64,000 bases of DNA from Streptomyces sp. Tu6071 (GTDB lineage: Bacteria; Actinomycetota; Actinomycetes; Streptomycetales; Streptomycetaceae). Both the position numbers and the translations under genes were made by a program. The stretch covers positions 6,999,445-7,063,444 of the forward strand of contig NZ_CM001165.1 in NCBI RefSeq assembly GCF_000213055.1. The letters run 5' to 3'. Shown one piece after another: positions 1-8,963 of the stretch (position 1 is the stretch's first letter; every line of letters begins with the position of its first letter). The notes under the pieces are model-generated. The model saw only the letters and a list, made by a program, of their open reading frames with translations, was not told the DNA's origin and did not search any database.

Positions 1-638
1 GGGACGTGCGAGGGGAAGGCCCAGCGGTACGGGGCTCCGGGGGCGGACCGGACGGCGGTCCGTCCGGGGCTTCGCGGGGCTGGACGGGGACTCGCGGTGG
101 TGCGTCTCGTGGTGCGGGATACCGGTGCGGGATACCGGTGCGGGATCGCGCGCCGGTGGGTCTCGCGGTGCCGCGCGGGGCGGCGGTACGGGGCGCGGTG
201 GCGTGCGGGCCGGGGCCCGCACGGGGAGTGCCGGGTCAGGCGCTATGCGGAACGGCTTCGCGGGGGCGTACTCCGACGGCCCTGCCGCGAGAGGGAGGGC
301 GGAGCGCCGCGCCGGGGCCGGGTTGAAGCGGCAGTGCGCGAGGGCGGGTGTGCCGGTCGTGCTCCACGGGACCACCCCCTCCCAGACCTGCGAAGGCGGC
401 CCCGGGAACGGGCCGCTCGACGCGCCGGGACGCCCATGAGAGCGTGACCGGCTTGCTTATTTGACCAGTACTTTAACGTACGGCAAAGAGGATGAAGGGG
501 TGGATTCCGGTATGAAGTGCGCGTATCAACTGGTGGGAATTTTCGCGCTCGTGGGGGACTCGCGCGAGGCGGGGGCCGGATTTCCGCAGGCCGGGTGCGG
601 AGGGCGCGCGCAGGGTGGCGGGTACCGGGAGCCCGCGC
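1..638. other. gene-free GC-rich stretch with a 13-bp repeat and an AT-richer patch
   Basis: I see no convincing gene. The open frames on both strands are Arg/Gly/Pro-rich with no recognisable domain. A 13-bp unit (GGTGCGGGATACC) occurs about 2.8 times in tandem at 111-146. An AT-richer patch at about 450-540 contains TTGACC (461-466) and could hold a promoter, but no clear -10 follows at a normal distance. A 53-codon frame from ATG 512 follows this patch without a ribosome-binding site, and I do not call it. Confidence 0.5.
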
Positions 639-959
639 TCAGTGCCGGGAGTGGGGGCCGCGGCCCGGGGTGAGCCGGGGGCGGGTGAAGGCACCGCCGG
701 TCCGGCGGCCACGGGCGCGCGGGTGCGGGTCGAGCAGGTGCGCGGCGACGCCCGCCGCGACGAGTCCCGAGGCGAGCACCACGCCGTGCCCGGCGACCAG
801 GCCCCCGCACAGCGTCCCGAGGGCGAGGACGAGCAGCAGTACCACCCAGGGGTGCGAGGCCCGGGGCAGCCGTCCGGTGCGCAGAGCCCGCTCCAGGCGC
901 GGGTCCTCCGCGCGCAGCCGGCGCTCCAGCGTCCGCAGTGTCTCGTCCTGACGATCCAT
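639..959 (-). CDS. DUF3040 domain membrane protein
   Basis: This is a 106-aa protein of the actinobacterial DUF3040 type. It has a charged N-terminal segment (MDRQDETLRTLERRLRAEDP) followed by two adjacent hydrophobic stretches (about residues 36-72) and a basic, Pro/Arg-rich tail. The ATG at 959 is preferred because GGAGGGAG sits just upstream on the minus strand; longer in-frame starts add only Arg/Gly/Pro-rich sequence. It is probably a small inner-membrane protein of unknown function. It is transcribed away from the two-component pair on its right. Confidence 0.75.
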   Translation of the reverse strand: MDRQDETLRTLERRLRAEDPRLERALRTGRLPRASHPWVVLLLVLALGTLCGGLVAGHGVVLASGLVAAGVAAHLLDPHPRARGRRTGGAFTRPRLTPGRGPHSRH

Positions 960-1342
960 CGCCCGTCTCTCCCTCCGTGCAGCCCCGGGTCCCCGCTTCG
1001 GCGGGCCCTGCGGCCCGCGCCCCTCGGCGGCACGTACCAAGGGGATTCCGCCCTCCGGCCCCGCCCACACCTGAGGCCGGGGTTCCGCCGCGGCCGTCCG
1101 CCGGGTCCTTCCCCGCAAGCCTGTCCCGCCGCCGGGGCCCGGCGCCATCCGGAATCACCCCCACCCGCCCCTGGGGGAGAACCCTGAGGAACGGGGAGCC
1201 GACCCTTAGGGGGCCGGGGCGACACGCCGGGGCGGAAATGGGGGTTGTCACGGATGGACCGGGCCGGGGGCGATCGGGGAGGGTGGGGGTGGACCCGTCG
1301 TACGGCATGGCGGGACATGTCCGACCACCGGGAGGGGACGAG
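960..1342. promoter_or_regulatory. divergent promoter region, DUF3040 / sensor kinase
   Basis: This 383-bp spacer separates two divergent genes and has no credible ORF. A perfect 10-bp palindrome, GGACATGTCC, lies at 1313-1322, just before the kinase ribosome-binding site (ggagggg, about 1331-1337). It is a candidate site for the cognate NarL-type regulator or another dimeric factor; that role is inference. Confidence 0.35.
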
Positions 1343-2335
1343 GTGTCGTTGTTCCAGCGGATCTTCCTGCTCAACGCCGCCGTGCTCCTCGCGGCGACGG
1401 GGCTGCTGCTGCTCGGTCCGGTCACCGTCTCGGCCCCCGTCGTGCTCACCGAGGTACTGATCCTCTCGGCGGGCCTCGTCGCGATGCTCACCGCCAACGC
1501 GGCGCTCCTCCGGATCGGCCTCGCCCCGCTCCAGCGGCTGCACCGGGCGATGAGCACGACCGACCTGCTCCGCCCGGGGCGCCGCCCCGACGTCTCGGGG
1601 CACGGCGAGATCGCCGGGCTCATCACCGCGTTCAACACGATGCTCGACCGGCTGGAGGCCGAACGGGCCACGAGCACCGCACGCGCGCTCTCCGCGCAGG
1701 AGGCCGAGCGCCGCAGGATCGCGCAGGAACTGCACGACGAGGTCGGCCAGACCCTCACCGCCGTGCTCCTCGAACTCAAGAGCGCCGCCAAGGACGCGCC
1801 CCCGGCGCTCGCCGAGCGGCTCCACCAGGTGCAGGAGACGACGCGCGGCGGCCTCGACGAGATCCGCAGGATCGCCCGCAGGCTGCGCCCCGGCGTCCTC
1901 GACGAACTCGGGCTCCGCGCGGCGCTCGCCTCCCTCGTCACCGAGCTGCCGGCGGACAGCGGGCTGCGGGTGCGGCGCGCGGGCGACCGCGAACTGCCCG
2001 AGCTGGACAAGGAGGTGGAGCTGGTCCTCTACCGGGTCGCCCAGGAGGCGCTGACCAACGTCGTCCGGCACGCGCGGGCCCGCGACGTACGGCTCACGCT
2101 GCGGGCGCTGCCGCGCGGGATCGAGCTGACCGTGGCGGACGACGGTCGCGGCCCGGGCGACGCCGCCGAGGGCGCGGGCCTGCGCGGGATGCGCGAACGC
2201 GCCCTCCTGATCGGCGCCCACCTCTCCATCGGCCCCGGCCCCGCGGGCGGTACGGAGATCCGCCTGACGGTTCCGCTCCGGACCCGCCCGTCCCCACTTC
2301 CACCGGGCCCTCGCGAGGAGGCGAGCGTCACGTGA
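1343..2335 (+). CDS. NarL/DesK-type sensor histidine kinase
   Basis: This 330-aa membrane kinase senses an unknown signal and phosphorylates the response regulator encoded just downstream. Two hydrophobic segments fill about residues 5-50. A short HAMP-like linker follows, then a HisKA_3 dimerisation helix with the motif RIAQELHDEVGQTL (phospho-acceptor His131), then a HATPase_c domain with an N-box (EALTNVVRHA) and a G-box (DDGRGPG). The GTG at 1343 is chosen because GGAGGGG precedes it; the longer frame back to 938 adds Pro/Arg-rich sequence unlike the family. Only about 80 bp separate it from the regulator, so the two are very likely co-transcribed. Confidence 0.88.
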   Translation: MSLFQRIFLLNAAVLLAATGLLLLGPVTVSAPVVLTEVLILSAGLVAMLTANAALLRIGLAPLQRLHRAMSTTDLLRPGRRPDVSGHGEIAGLITAFNTMLDRLEAERATSTARALSAQEAERRRIAQELHDEVGQTLTAVLLELKSAAKDAPPALAERLHQVQETTRGGLDEIRRIARRLRPGVLDELGLRAALASLVTELPADSGLRVRRAGDRELPELDKEVELVLYRVAQEALTNVVRHARARDVRLTLRALPRGIELTVADDGRGPGDAAEGAGLRGMRERALLIGAHLSIGPGPAGGTEIRLTVPLRTRPSPLPPGPREEASVT

Positions 2336-2416
2336 GGGCGCGGTGTGCACCCCCGCCCGCCGACCCCGCCGCCCGCCCCGGTTCCCGCCGCACCGCCCCT
2401 CCCCACGGAGTCACCC

Positions 2417-3136
2417 GTGTCCACCGCCACACCCGCCCCGCCCGTCCCCGCTTCCGCCCCTGACGCCTCTCCCCGGGACGCCGCCGCCCCCATCCGGGTG
2501 CTCCTCGCCGACGACCACGCCCTCGTGCGGCGGGGGCTGCGGCTCATCCTCGACGCCGAGCCGGATCTGACCGTCGTGGCGGAGGCCGGGGACGGGGCCG
2601 AGGCGGTGGAGCAGGCACGCCTGCACCGGCCCGACCTCGCCGTGCTCGACATCGCCATGCCCCGCATGACCGGGCTCCAAGCGGCGCGGGAGCTGTCCCG
2701 CGCTCTGCCGGGACTGCGCATGATCGTGCTCACGATGTACGACAACGAGCAGTTCTTCTTCGAGGCGCTCAAGGCGGGCGCCGGAGGATACGTGCTCAAG
2801 TCCCTCGCCGACCGCGACCTCATCGAGGCATGCCGGGCCGCGATGCGCGACGAGCCCTTCCTCTACCCGGGCGCGACCGGGGCGCTCATCCGCAACTACC
2901 TCGACCAGGCGCGGAGGGGGGAGGAGCCCGCCGGGGGCAGCACGCTCACCCCGCGCGAGGAGGAGATCCTCAAGCTCGTCGCCGAGGGGCACTCCTCGAA
3001 GGACATCGCGGCGCTCCTCGTCATCAGCGTCAAGACCGTCGAGCGCCACCGCGCCAACACGCTCCACAAGCTCGGCCTCAAGGACCGGCTCGAACTGACG
3101 CGGTACGCGATCCGGGCGGGACTCGTCGAGCCCTGA
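2417..3136 (+). CDS. NarL/FixJ-family response regulator
   Basis: This 239-aa regulator has an N-terminal receiver (DDH acidic pocket at the VLLADDHALVRRGL motif, phospho-acceptor Asp78 in VLDIAMP) and a C-terminal LuxR/GerE helix-turn-helix (LTPREEEILKLVAEG, then SVKTVERHRANTLHKLGL). It should bind DNA as a dimer when phosphorylated by the upstream kinase. The GTG at 2417 has GGAG seven bases upstream. A GTG at 2345 would add 24 Pro-rich residues and is less likely. The target genes cannot be read from the window. Confidence 0.88.
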   Translation: MSTATPAPPVPASAPDASPRDAAAPIRVLLADDHALVRRGLRLILDAEPDLTVVAEAGDGAEAVEQARLHRPDLAVLDIAMPRMTGLQAARELSRALPGLRMIVLTMYDNEQFFFEALKAGAGGYVLKSLADRDLIEACRAAMRDEPFLYPGATGALIRNYLDQARRGEEPAGGSTLTPREEEILKLVAEGHSSKDIAALLVISVKTVERHRANTLHKLGLKDRLELTRYAIRAGLVEP

Positions 3137-3214
3137 GGCGAGCCGTGCGGCGCGGGGGAGCAGACTGGCCCGTACAGGCATCATCCGTACCGCGACCAGC
3201 AGGGAGCAGCGCAC

Positions 3215-4198
3215 ATGTCGTTCCGCGCCATCCGTGTCACCGAGGACGAGCAGGGCCGCCACGCCGCCGTGGAGACCCTGGAGGACGAGCGGTTGCCACC
3301 GGGCGAGGTGACCGTCGACGTCGCGTACTCGACGGTCAACTACAAGGACGGTCTCGCGCTCGCGGGGAAGGGCATCGTGCGCACGTTCCCGCTCACGCCC
3401 GGCATCGACCTCGCGGGTACGGTCGCGGACTCCGCCGACCCGCGCTTCGCGCCCGGCGACCGGGTCGTCCTCAACGGCTTCGGCCGCGGCGAGAGCAAGG
3501 ACGGCGGCTTCGCCGAGCGGGCCCGCGTGGGCGCCGACGAGCTGGTGCCCCTGCCGGACGCGCTGAGCACGCGGCAGGCCGCCGCGATCGGCACGGCCGG
3601 GTACACCGCGATGCTCAGCGTCCTCGCGCTGGAGGACGCGGGGGTCGCGCCCGGTGACGGCGACGTGCTCGTCACGGGCGCGGCGGGCGGCGTCGGCTCC
3701 GTCGCGATCAGTCTCCTCGCCGCGCGCGGCTACCGCGTCATCGCCTCGACGGGCCGCCCCGAGCACGGCGACTACCTGCGTGCGCTCGGCGCCGCCGACC
3801 TCGTCGACCGCGCCACGCTCTCCGCCCCGGGCAAGCCGCTCGCCTCCGAGCGCTGGGCCGCCGCCGTCGACAGCGTCGGCAGCCACACCCTCGCCAACGT
3901 GCTCGCCGCGACCCGCTACGGCGGCACCGTCACCGCCTGCGGCCTCGCCCAGGGCCTCGAGCTGCCCGGCTCGGTGGCCCCCTTCATCCTGCGCGGCGTC
4001 CGCCTCCAGGGCATCGACTCGGTGTACGCCCCGATGGAGTCCCGCCGTCGCGCCTGGACGGCGCTGGCCGCCGAACTCGACCCGGCCCACCTCGACACCA
4101 TCACCGAGACGGTCGCGCTCGCCGACGTCATCCCCCTCGCCCCCCGCATCCTCGCGGGCCGGGTCAGGGGACGCACGCTGGTGGACGTCAGGGCCTGA
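3215..4198 (+). CDS. YhdH/AcuI-type zinc-free medium-chain reductase
   Basis: This 327-aa NADPH-dependent oxidoreductase belongs to the YhdH/YhfP group of medium-chain reductases. Characterised members reduce acryloyl-CoA or related enoyl compounds. The N-terminal GroES-like fold shows the family motif STVNYKDGLALAGKG and GIDLAGTV. The Rossmann domain has VLVTGAAGGVGSVA. The C-terminus has the expected QGIDSVYAP and LAGRVRGRTLVDV blocks. Catalytic zinc ligands are absent, as usual for the family. The ATG at 3215 follows a ggagcagcgcac leader. It stands alone; the physiological substrate is not shown by context. Confidence 0.85.
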   Translation: MSFRAIRVTEDEQGRHAAVETLEDERLPPGEVTVDVAYSTVNYKDGLALAGKGIVRTFPLTPGIDLAGTVADSADPRFAPGDRVVLNGFGRGESKDGGFAERARVGADELVPLPDALSTRQAAAIGTAGYTAMLSVLALEDAGVAPGDGDVLVTGAAGGVGSVAISLLAARGYRVIASTGRPEHGDYLRALGAADLVDRATLSAPGKPLASERWAAAVDSVGSHTLANVLAATRYGGTVTACGLAQGLELPGSVAPFILRGVRLQGIDSVYAPMESRRRAWTALAAELDPAHLDTITETVALADVIPLAPRILAGRVRGRTLVDVRA

Positions 4199-4633
4199 GC
4201 CGGGCCCGGGGAACCCGTCGCGAGGGGCCGCGCGGCGAGCGTCGGGCCCCTCGTAGGCGGGACGGGCCCGGTGCGCGAGCGGGCGGACATGGGGCCCTGC
4301 GTCGGACCCCTCGCGGGCGCGGGGGGTCCCCGGGCGATGATCCCCTGGCGCGGGCCCGCCCGTACCCCCAGCGCCACCACTCACCGCTCCGGACGGCCAA
4401 CTACTGTTCCGCACAAGGCCCTTCGCGCCCGCACCGACACGGTGGTGTGCGCGTCGGGGCAAGGACCCCTCGGGCCCCCACAGCGCCGCCCCGTCGCGTG
4501 GTCCGTCACCCCGACTCCACCGCTCCGGCCACCCCGGTCCCGCGGCACCACGACCTGTATCGCCCTCCCACCAGGGCCCCCTGACCACCCCTCACCTCTT
4601 GGGCCGCCCGTCCGCATACGGCAGGCTGTCCCC
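4199..4633. other. gene-free GC-rich spacer
   Basis: In these 435 bp I see no ORF with family-like sequence, no clear terminator hairpin and no convincing promoter. The long frame upstream of 4634 is rich in Pro, Arg and Gly and is taken as non-coding. Confidence 0.4.
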
Positions 4634-6595
4634 GTGCCCGCTCTCACCTTCCCCTCCCAGTCCTCCTCCGCGTCCCCGCCCGAGCCCGGCATGGTGGTGG
4701 CGGGGGACGACGCGCTCGCGCCCCGGATCGCCGCCGAACTCGCCGAGGTGTACCAGGAGCGGGTCACGCTCATCGAGCCGCCCGCGCCCGAGGGCCTCGC
4801 GACGGGGGCGGCGTTCTCGGGGCGGGCGCTGGGGCGCGCCTCCGCGTTCTTCGACCGCTTCGGCTTCGTACGGGGACGCGCCGCCGACACCGCGCAGGAG
4901 CCCGCGCCCCCGCGCGGCGGGGGAGTGGAGGTCGTCGAGGCGGCGCGGCTCGACGACGCGGCGCTCACGGCCGCGGGGATCGCGAGCGCGACGGCGCTCG
5001 CGCTCGTCCACGAGGAGGACGAGGTCAACATCCACGCCGCGCTGCGCGCCCGGCGGCTCAACCCGCGGCTGCGCCTCGTCATCCGCCTCTACAACCGGCG
5101 CCTGGGACAGCAGTTGGAGCATCTGCTCGACCAGGCGGCCGTCCTCGCCGGGCTCGACGAGGGTGTCGCGAGCGTCACCGTGCTGTCCGACGCGGCGACT
5201 GCGGCGCCCGCGCTCGCCGCCTCCGCCGTGGCGGGGACGAGCAAGGTCATCGAGGCGGACGGCATCCTGCTGCGCGCGGTCGAACGCCGCCCGCCCGGCC
5301 GGGGCGAGGTCGCGGCGCCGGGCCTCGCCACCCTCGCGCTGCTCTCCGCGACGGTCGGCGACCCGGGCGGCGCCGAGGGCTCGGACAGCAGCGCCGACGC
5401 ACCACGGCTGCTCCCCGACGACCGCGAGGTGGCCGCCGCCGCCGGACGCGAGACGGTCGTCCTGGAGCAGATCGGCCGCCCCGGCTCCACCGCGGCGGGG
5501 GGCCGCTTCACCGGCTGGCGGGTACCGCTCGGCTCGCTGTTCTCGGCGCGGCTGCGCTGGTCGCTCGCGGGACTCGGACTCGCCGTGCTCGTCCTGACCG
5601 GCGCCTCGATGGTGGTCGCGGGCGAACACCCCCTGCACGCCGCGTACGTCACGCTCCTCGACCTCTTCGCGATCAACGACCCGATCGACCAGGGCAAGGC
5701 CCGCCAGATCCTGCAACTCCTCAACGGGCTCATCGGCCTGCTCATCCTGCCCGTGCTCGTCGCGGCGACCCTCGAAGCCTTCGGCACCTTCCGCTCCGCC
5801 TCCACGCTGCGCCGCCCGCCGCGCGGTCTCGCCGGACACGTCGTGCTCCTCGGGCTCGGCAAGATCGGCACCCGGGTGCTCGCGAGGCTCCACGAGATGA
5901 ACGTGCCCGTCGTGTGCGTCGAGGAGGACCCCGAGGCGCGCGGTATCGCGCTCGCGCGCAGGCTCAGGGTGCCGTGCGTCATCGGCGACGTCACCGACGA
6001 GGGCGTGCTGGAAGCCGCGAAGATCGGCCGCGCCTCGGCACTGCTCGCCGTCACGAGCGTGGACGCGACGAACCTGGAGGCGGCGCTGTACGCCCGCTCC
6101 CTCCACCCGCTCCTGCGCGTCTCGCTGCGGCTCTTCGACGACGACTTCGCGACCGCCGTGTACCGCACCCTGCGCGCCGCGCATCCCGGTGCCCTCACCC
6201 GCAGCCGCAGCGTCTCCTCGCTCGCCGCGCCCGCCTTCGCCGGGGCGATGATGGGCCGCCAGGTGCTCGGCGCCATCCCCGTCGAGCGCCGGGTCCTGCT
6301 CTTCGCCGCGCTCGACGTGGCGGGGCGGGCCGAACTGGAGGGCCGCACGGTCGCCGAGGCGTTCCACCCGGGCTCCTGGCGCGTCATCGCGCTCGACACG
6401 AGCGGCCCCGCCGAGCGCGCCCCCGACCCTGCCTCGCCCGGCGGGCAGGGCGGGGGCGGCCTCGTCTGGGACCTGCACCCCGGCTACGTCCTGCGCCCCG
6501 AGGACCGCGTCGTCCTCGCCGCCACCCGCCACGGCCTCGGCTCCCTCCTCGGCCGCAGACGCCGCGAGGACGGCAGCCGCACGAGCGGGACGTAG
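4634..6595 (+). CDS. two-TM, double TrkA-N/RCK NAD-binding protein (ion-channel-like)
   Basis: This 653-aa protein resembles potassium-channel and CASTOR/POLLUX-like NAD-binding proteins. The N-terminal third (about residues 20-170) is a degenerate TrkA-N-like Rossmann domain. Two transmembrane segments follow at about 307-330 and 358-383. A well-preserved second TrkA-N/RCK domain starts at about residue 400 (VVLLGLGKIGTRVLARLHEM) and is followed by an RCK_C-like tail. Between the two TM helices, where a K+ channel would carry a TVGYG filter, the sequence reads TLLDLFAINDPIDQGKA, so a K+-selective pore is not evident. GTG 4634 is my start choice; ATG 4691 is an alternative. It may be a gated channel of other selectivity or a regulatory membrane NAD sensor. 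Confidence 0.72.
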   Translation: MPALTFPSQSSSASPPEPGMVVAGDDALAPRIAAELAEVYQERVTLIEPPAPEGLATGAAFSGRALGRASAFFDRFGFVRGRAADTAQEPAPPRGGGVEVVEAARLDDAALTAAGIASATALALVHEEDEVNIHAALRARRLNPRLRLVIRLYNRRLGQQLEHLLDQAAVLAGLDEGVASVTVLSDAATAAPALAASAVAGTSKVIEADGILLRAVERRPPGRGEVAAPGLATLALLSATVGDPGGAEGSDSSADAPRLLPDDREVAAAAGRETVVLEQIGRPGSTAAGGRFTGWRVPLGSLFSARLRWSLAGLGLAVLVLTGASMVVAGEHPLHAAYVTLLDLFAINDPIDQGKARQILQLLNGLIGLLILPVLVAATLEAFGTFRSASTLRRPPRGLAGHVVLLGLGKIGTRVLARLHEMNVPVVCVEEDPEARGIALARRLRVPCVIGDVTDEGVLEAAKIGRASALLAVTSVDATNLEAALYARSLHPLLRVSLRLFDDDFATAVYRTLRAAHPGALTRSRSVSSLAAPAFAGAMMGRQVLGAIPVERRVLLFAALDVAGRAELEGRTVAEAFHPGSWRVIALDTSGPAERAPDPASPGGQGGGGLVWDLHPGYVLRPEDRVVLAATRHGLGSLLGRRRREDGSRTSGT

Positions 6596-6645
6596 CGCCC
6601 GCATTCCCTGTCCCCGTGTGAAGTGGATCACTCTTTCTCTGGTAG

Positions 6646-6687
6646 TTGCATAATCCATGGACCCCCTATATAGGTGCGTGATACATA
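6646..6687 (+). promoter_or_regulatory. AT-rich promoter/operator region of marR-like gene
   Basis: This patch is clearly AT-richer than its surroundings. It holds TTGCAT (6646-6651), a TATATA run (6667-6672) and TACATA (6682-6687). TGGACC (6658-6663), an 18-bp gap and TACATA would place a transcription start close to GTG 6695 and suggest a leaderless transcript. A MarR autoregulatory site is likely here, but I cannot define its exact half-sites. Confidence 0.4.
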
Positions 6688-6694
6688 TGGCTCC

Positions 6695-7195
6695 GTGGAT
6701 GAGATCCCCCTCGGTCAGGACGATGTCACCGCCCTCCTGGAAGGGCTCACGGCGCTGTCCGTACGGCACCTGACGGTGCACGACATCAGCTTCACCGCCG
6801 CCATGACACTGGGCCGGCTCTCCCGTACGGGACCGACGCGGCTCACCGTGCTCGCGAGCGACGGCGGCGTCTCCCAGCCCTCCATGACCCAGCTCGTCCA
6901 GCGCCTGGAGAAACAGGGGCTCGTACGCCGCGTGCGCTGCCCCGACGACGGCCGCGCCGTCCTCGTCTCCGTCACCGACGCGGGCCGCGACGTCGTCCGG
7001 GAACGGCGCGAGGCTCGCGCCGAACGCCTCCACCAGCTCCTCGACACCCTCTCGGCCGAGGAACGCCTGACGCTCCTGCGCGCCGCGCGGGACGCCAGGC
7101 CCGCCCTGGAGACGCTGCTCGACACCGCCGTCCGCACCCAGTGGCCCACCCCGCCCGGACGCGGCGGGGCGCGCCCTGCCCCCCGTACCGACTGA
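6695..7195 (+). CDS. MarR-family transcriptional regulator
   Basis: This regulator of about 166 aa has a winged-helix core: LSRTGPTRLTVLASDGGVSQ, then SMTQLVQRLEKQGLVRR, with the wing CPDDGRAVLVSVTDAG. This is the standard MarR signature. The start is uncertain: GTG 6674 (173 aa) and GTG 6695 both lack a Shine-Dalgarno sequence, and GTG 6695 fits a leaderless model with TACATA seven bases upstream. It lies 186 bp ahead of a major facilitator exporter in the same direction, so local control of that pump is the natural inference. Confidence 0.82.
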   Translation: MDEIPLGQDDVTALLEGLTALSVRHLTVHDISFTAAMTLGRLSRTGPTRLTVLASDGGVSQPSMTQLVQRLEKQGLVRRVRCPDDGRAVLVSVTDAGRDVVRERREARAERLHQLLDTLSAEERLTLLRAARDARPALETLLDTAVRTQWPTPPGRGGARPAPRTD

Positions 7196-7381
7196 CCCGC
7201 GTCCACCCCGACTTCCGCCCGGCCGCCGTGCCGCGCGGTCGCACCACCGCCCGGCTCCCCAGGCCGGCGCGGTCGCACCACCGCACGGCCACGCCCTGCC
7301 CGTGGCCGTGCGCTCCGCCCCGCCGCCCCGCCGGGACCCGCCCGCGCCGGAGCGGCCGAACGTCCCTACCTGGAGCACACC

Positions 7382-8656
7382 TTGTCCGCATCAGGACCGA
7401 AGCCGGCAAGCCCCTTCAGGCAACCGAAGGCCGTCTGGGCCGTCGCGTTCGCCTGCGTCATCTCCTTCATGGGCATCGGCCTCGTCGACCCGATCCTCCC
7501 CGCCCTCTCCACGAGCCTCAAGGCGACGCCGAGCCAGGTCTCGCTGCTCTTCACGAGCTACCTCGTCGTGACGGCCGTCGCGATGCTCTTCTCCGGTTTC
7601 GTCTCCAGCCGGATCGGGGCCAAGCGCACCCTCGTCGCCGGGCTCGTGATCATCGTCGTCTTCAGCGCCCTCGCCGGCGCGAGCGGCGGCATCAACGGCA
7701 TCGTCGGCTTCCGGGCCGGCTGGGGCCTCGGCAACGCGCTCTTCATCGCGACCTCGCTCGCCGTCATCGTCGGCTCCGCGAGCGGCGGCTTCGCCGGCGC
7801 GATCATCCTCTACGAGACCGCCCTCGGCATCGGTATCGCGATAGGCCCCCTCCTCGGCGGCGAACTCGGCGCGATCAGCTGGCGGGGCCCGTTCTTCGGC
7901 GTCGCCGTCCTCATGGCCATCGCGCTCGTCGCGACGATCGTCCTCGTCCAGCCGACACCCAAGCCCGCCCGCAAGGCGTCCGTCCTCGACCCGCTGAAGG
8001 CCCTGCGCCACCGCGGCCTGCTCACGATGGGCCTCATGGCGCTCTGCTACAACTGGGGCTTCTTCACCGTCCTCGGTTACGCGCCCTACCCCATGGAGCT
8101 GGACACCCACCAGCTCGGGTACGTCTTCACCGGCTGGGGCCTGCTCGTCGCCTTCTTCTCCGTCTTCGGCGCGCCCTGGCTCCAGGCGAAACTCGGCGTC
8201 GCGAAGGCGCTCTACCTCAACCTGACGCTCTTCGCCGCCGACGTCCTCGTCATCGGCCTCAACACCGAGCACCGCACGACCCTCATCGTGGCCGTCATCG
8301 TCACCGGCTGCTTCATCGGCATCAACAACACCGTCACGACCCAGGCCGTCATGACCGTCTCGCCGGTCGACCGGCCCACGGCCTCCGCCGCGTACGGTTT
8401 CGTCCGTTTCATCGGCGGCGGTCTCGCCCCGTACTTCGCGGGCAAGCTCGCCGACCACTGGAACCTGCACGTCCCCTTCTACGTCGGCGCCGGGGTCGTC
8501 GTCCTCGGCATCGTGATCCTCTCCACCGGCCACCGCCTCCTCGCGGAGGCCGAGCGCGCCCAGGCCGCCGACGCCGCGCATCACAGCGCGAGCGCGAACA
8601 AGGAGGACGCACTCGTCCGCCAGGCCGAGGCCGAGGATCTCGGTTCGGCCACCTGA
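7382..8656 (+). CDS. MFS transporter, drug/siderophore exporter type
   Basis: This 424-aa major facilitator protein has about 12 hydrophobic helices and a hydrophilic Ala/Glu-rich C-terminal tail. The loop after helix 2 carries the MFS motif A-like sequence SSRIGAKRTLVAG. The closing PVDRPTASAAYGFVRFIGGGLAP block resembles exporters of the ACDE/bacillibactin type. The start is TTG 7382 with GGAG six bases upstream. It follows a MarR gene in the same orientation and was probably acquired or kept as a regulator-pump pair. The substrate is unknown. Confidence 0.82.
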   Translation: MSASGPKPASPFRQPKAVWAVAFACVISFMGIGLVDPILPALSTSLKATPSQVSLLFTSYLVVTAVAMLFSGFVSSRIGAKRTLVAGLVIIVVFSALAGASGGINGIVGFRAGWGLGNALFIATSLAVIVGSASGGFAGAIILYETALGIGIAIGPLLGGELGAISWRGPFFGVAVLMAIALVATIVLVQPTPKPARKASVLDPLKALRHRGLLTMGLMALCYNWGFFTVLGYAPYPMELDTHQLGYVFTGWGLLVAFFSVFGAPWLQAKLGVAKALYLNLTLFAADVLVIGLNTEHRTTLIVAVIVTGCFIGINNTVTTQAVMTVSPVDRPTASAAYGFVRFIGGGLAPYFAGKLADHWNLHVPFYVGAGVVVLGIVILSTGHRLLAEAERAQAADAAHHSASANKEDALVRQAEAEDLGSAT

Positions 8657-8892
8657 GCCGAGCGGCCCGAGCCACCGGAAACCCGGACACCTGGACCCGG
8701 AAAGCCGGAAACCGGACCGCGAAGGCCGGACGTCCGGACCCGGACACCGCGCGCCACCCGCGCCCGGTGTCCGAATATTTCCGCTCTTACGGGGGCATTT
8801 CGGGCGATCCGTGTGGGGTCTTCCCGCGTGCCGGGCGGCCGGAAAGGACCCCCGGCTGTACGCGGCCCGGTGCGGACGGGTAGACAGGAGTC

Positions 8893-8919
8893 GTGAACAC
8901 CGGAGCCGAGGCCCCGTGA
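8893..8919 (+). CDS. candidate 8-codon upstream ORF
   Basis: GTG 8893 follows caggag and encodes an 8-residue peptide (MNTGAEAP) ending at TGA 8917-8919. That stop overlaps the GTG of the next mini-ORF as GTGA, the usual signature of translational coupling. Its length makes chance occurrence possible. I list it because a second coupled mini-ORF and then the sigma-factor frame follow at once. Confidence 0.25.
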   Translation: MNTGAEAP

Positions 8920-8963
8920 GCGGGGCGGCGGAAGCCGCCGAAAAAAATTACGCGAACGGCTGA
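8916..8963 (+). CDS. candidate 15-aa upstream ORF overlapping the first
   Basis: GTG 8916 starts inside the stop of the preceding mini-ORF and encodes MSGAAEAAEKNYANG, ending at TGA 8961-8963. ATG 8966, the first in-frame start of the sigma factor, lies two bases after this stop. The hairpin 8924-8939 is within it. The role of this peptide or of coupled translation is inference. Confidence 0.25.
   Translation: MSGAAEAAEKNYANG

Noticed and set aside
461..673. 70-aa frame after the AT-richer patch near the left edge
   Set aside because: No ribosome-binding site, Gly/Arg-rich tail and no family resemblance; kept only as a note in the gene-free stretch.
2411..4588. 725-codon minus-strand frame opposite the response regulator and reductase
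   Set aside because: Both strands stay open because third positions are G or C; the plus-strand proteins have full domains, this one has none.
4592..7378. 928-codon open frame on the minus strand opposite the channel-like and MarR genes
   Set aside because: It is a high-GC shadow of real plus-strand genes, Arg/Glu/Gly-rich with no recognisable domain.
8854..8883. SigB-type promoter (GGCT ... GGGTAG) ahead of the sigma factor
   Set aside because: The gap of about 20 bp is too long for the known 14-16 bp spacing.
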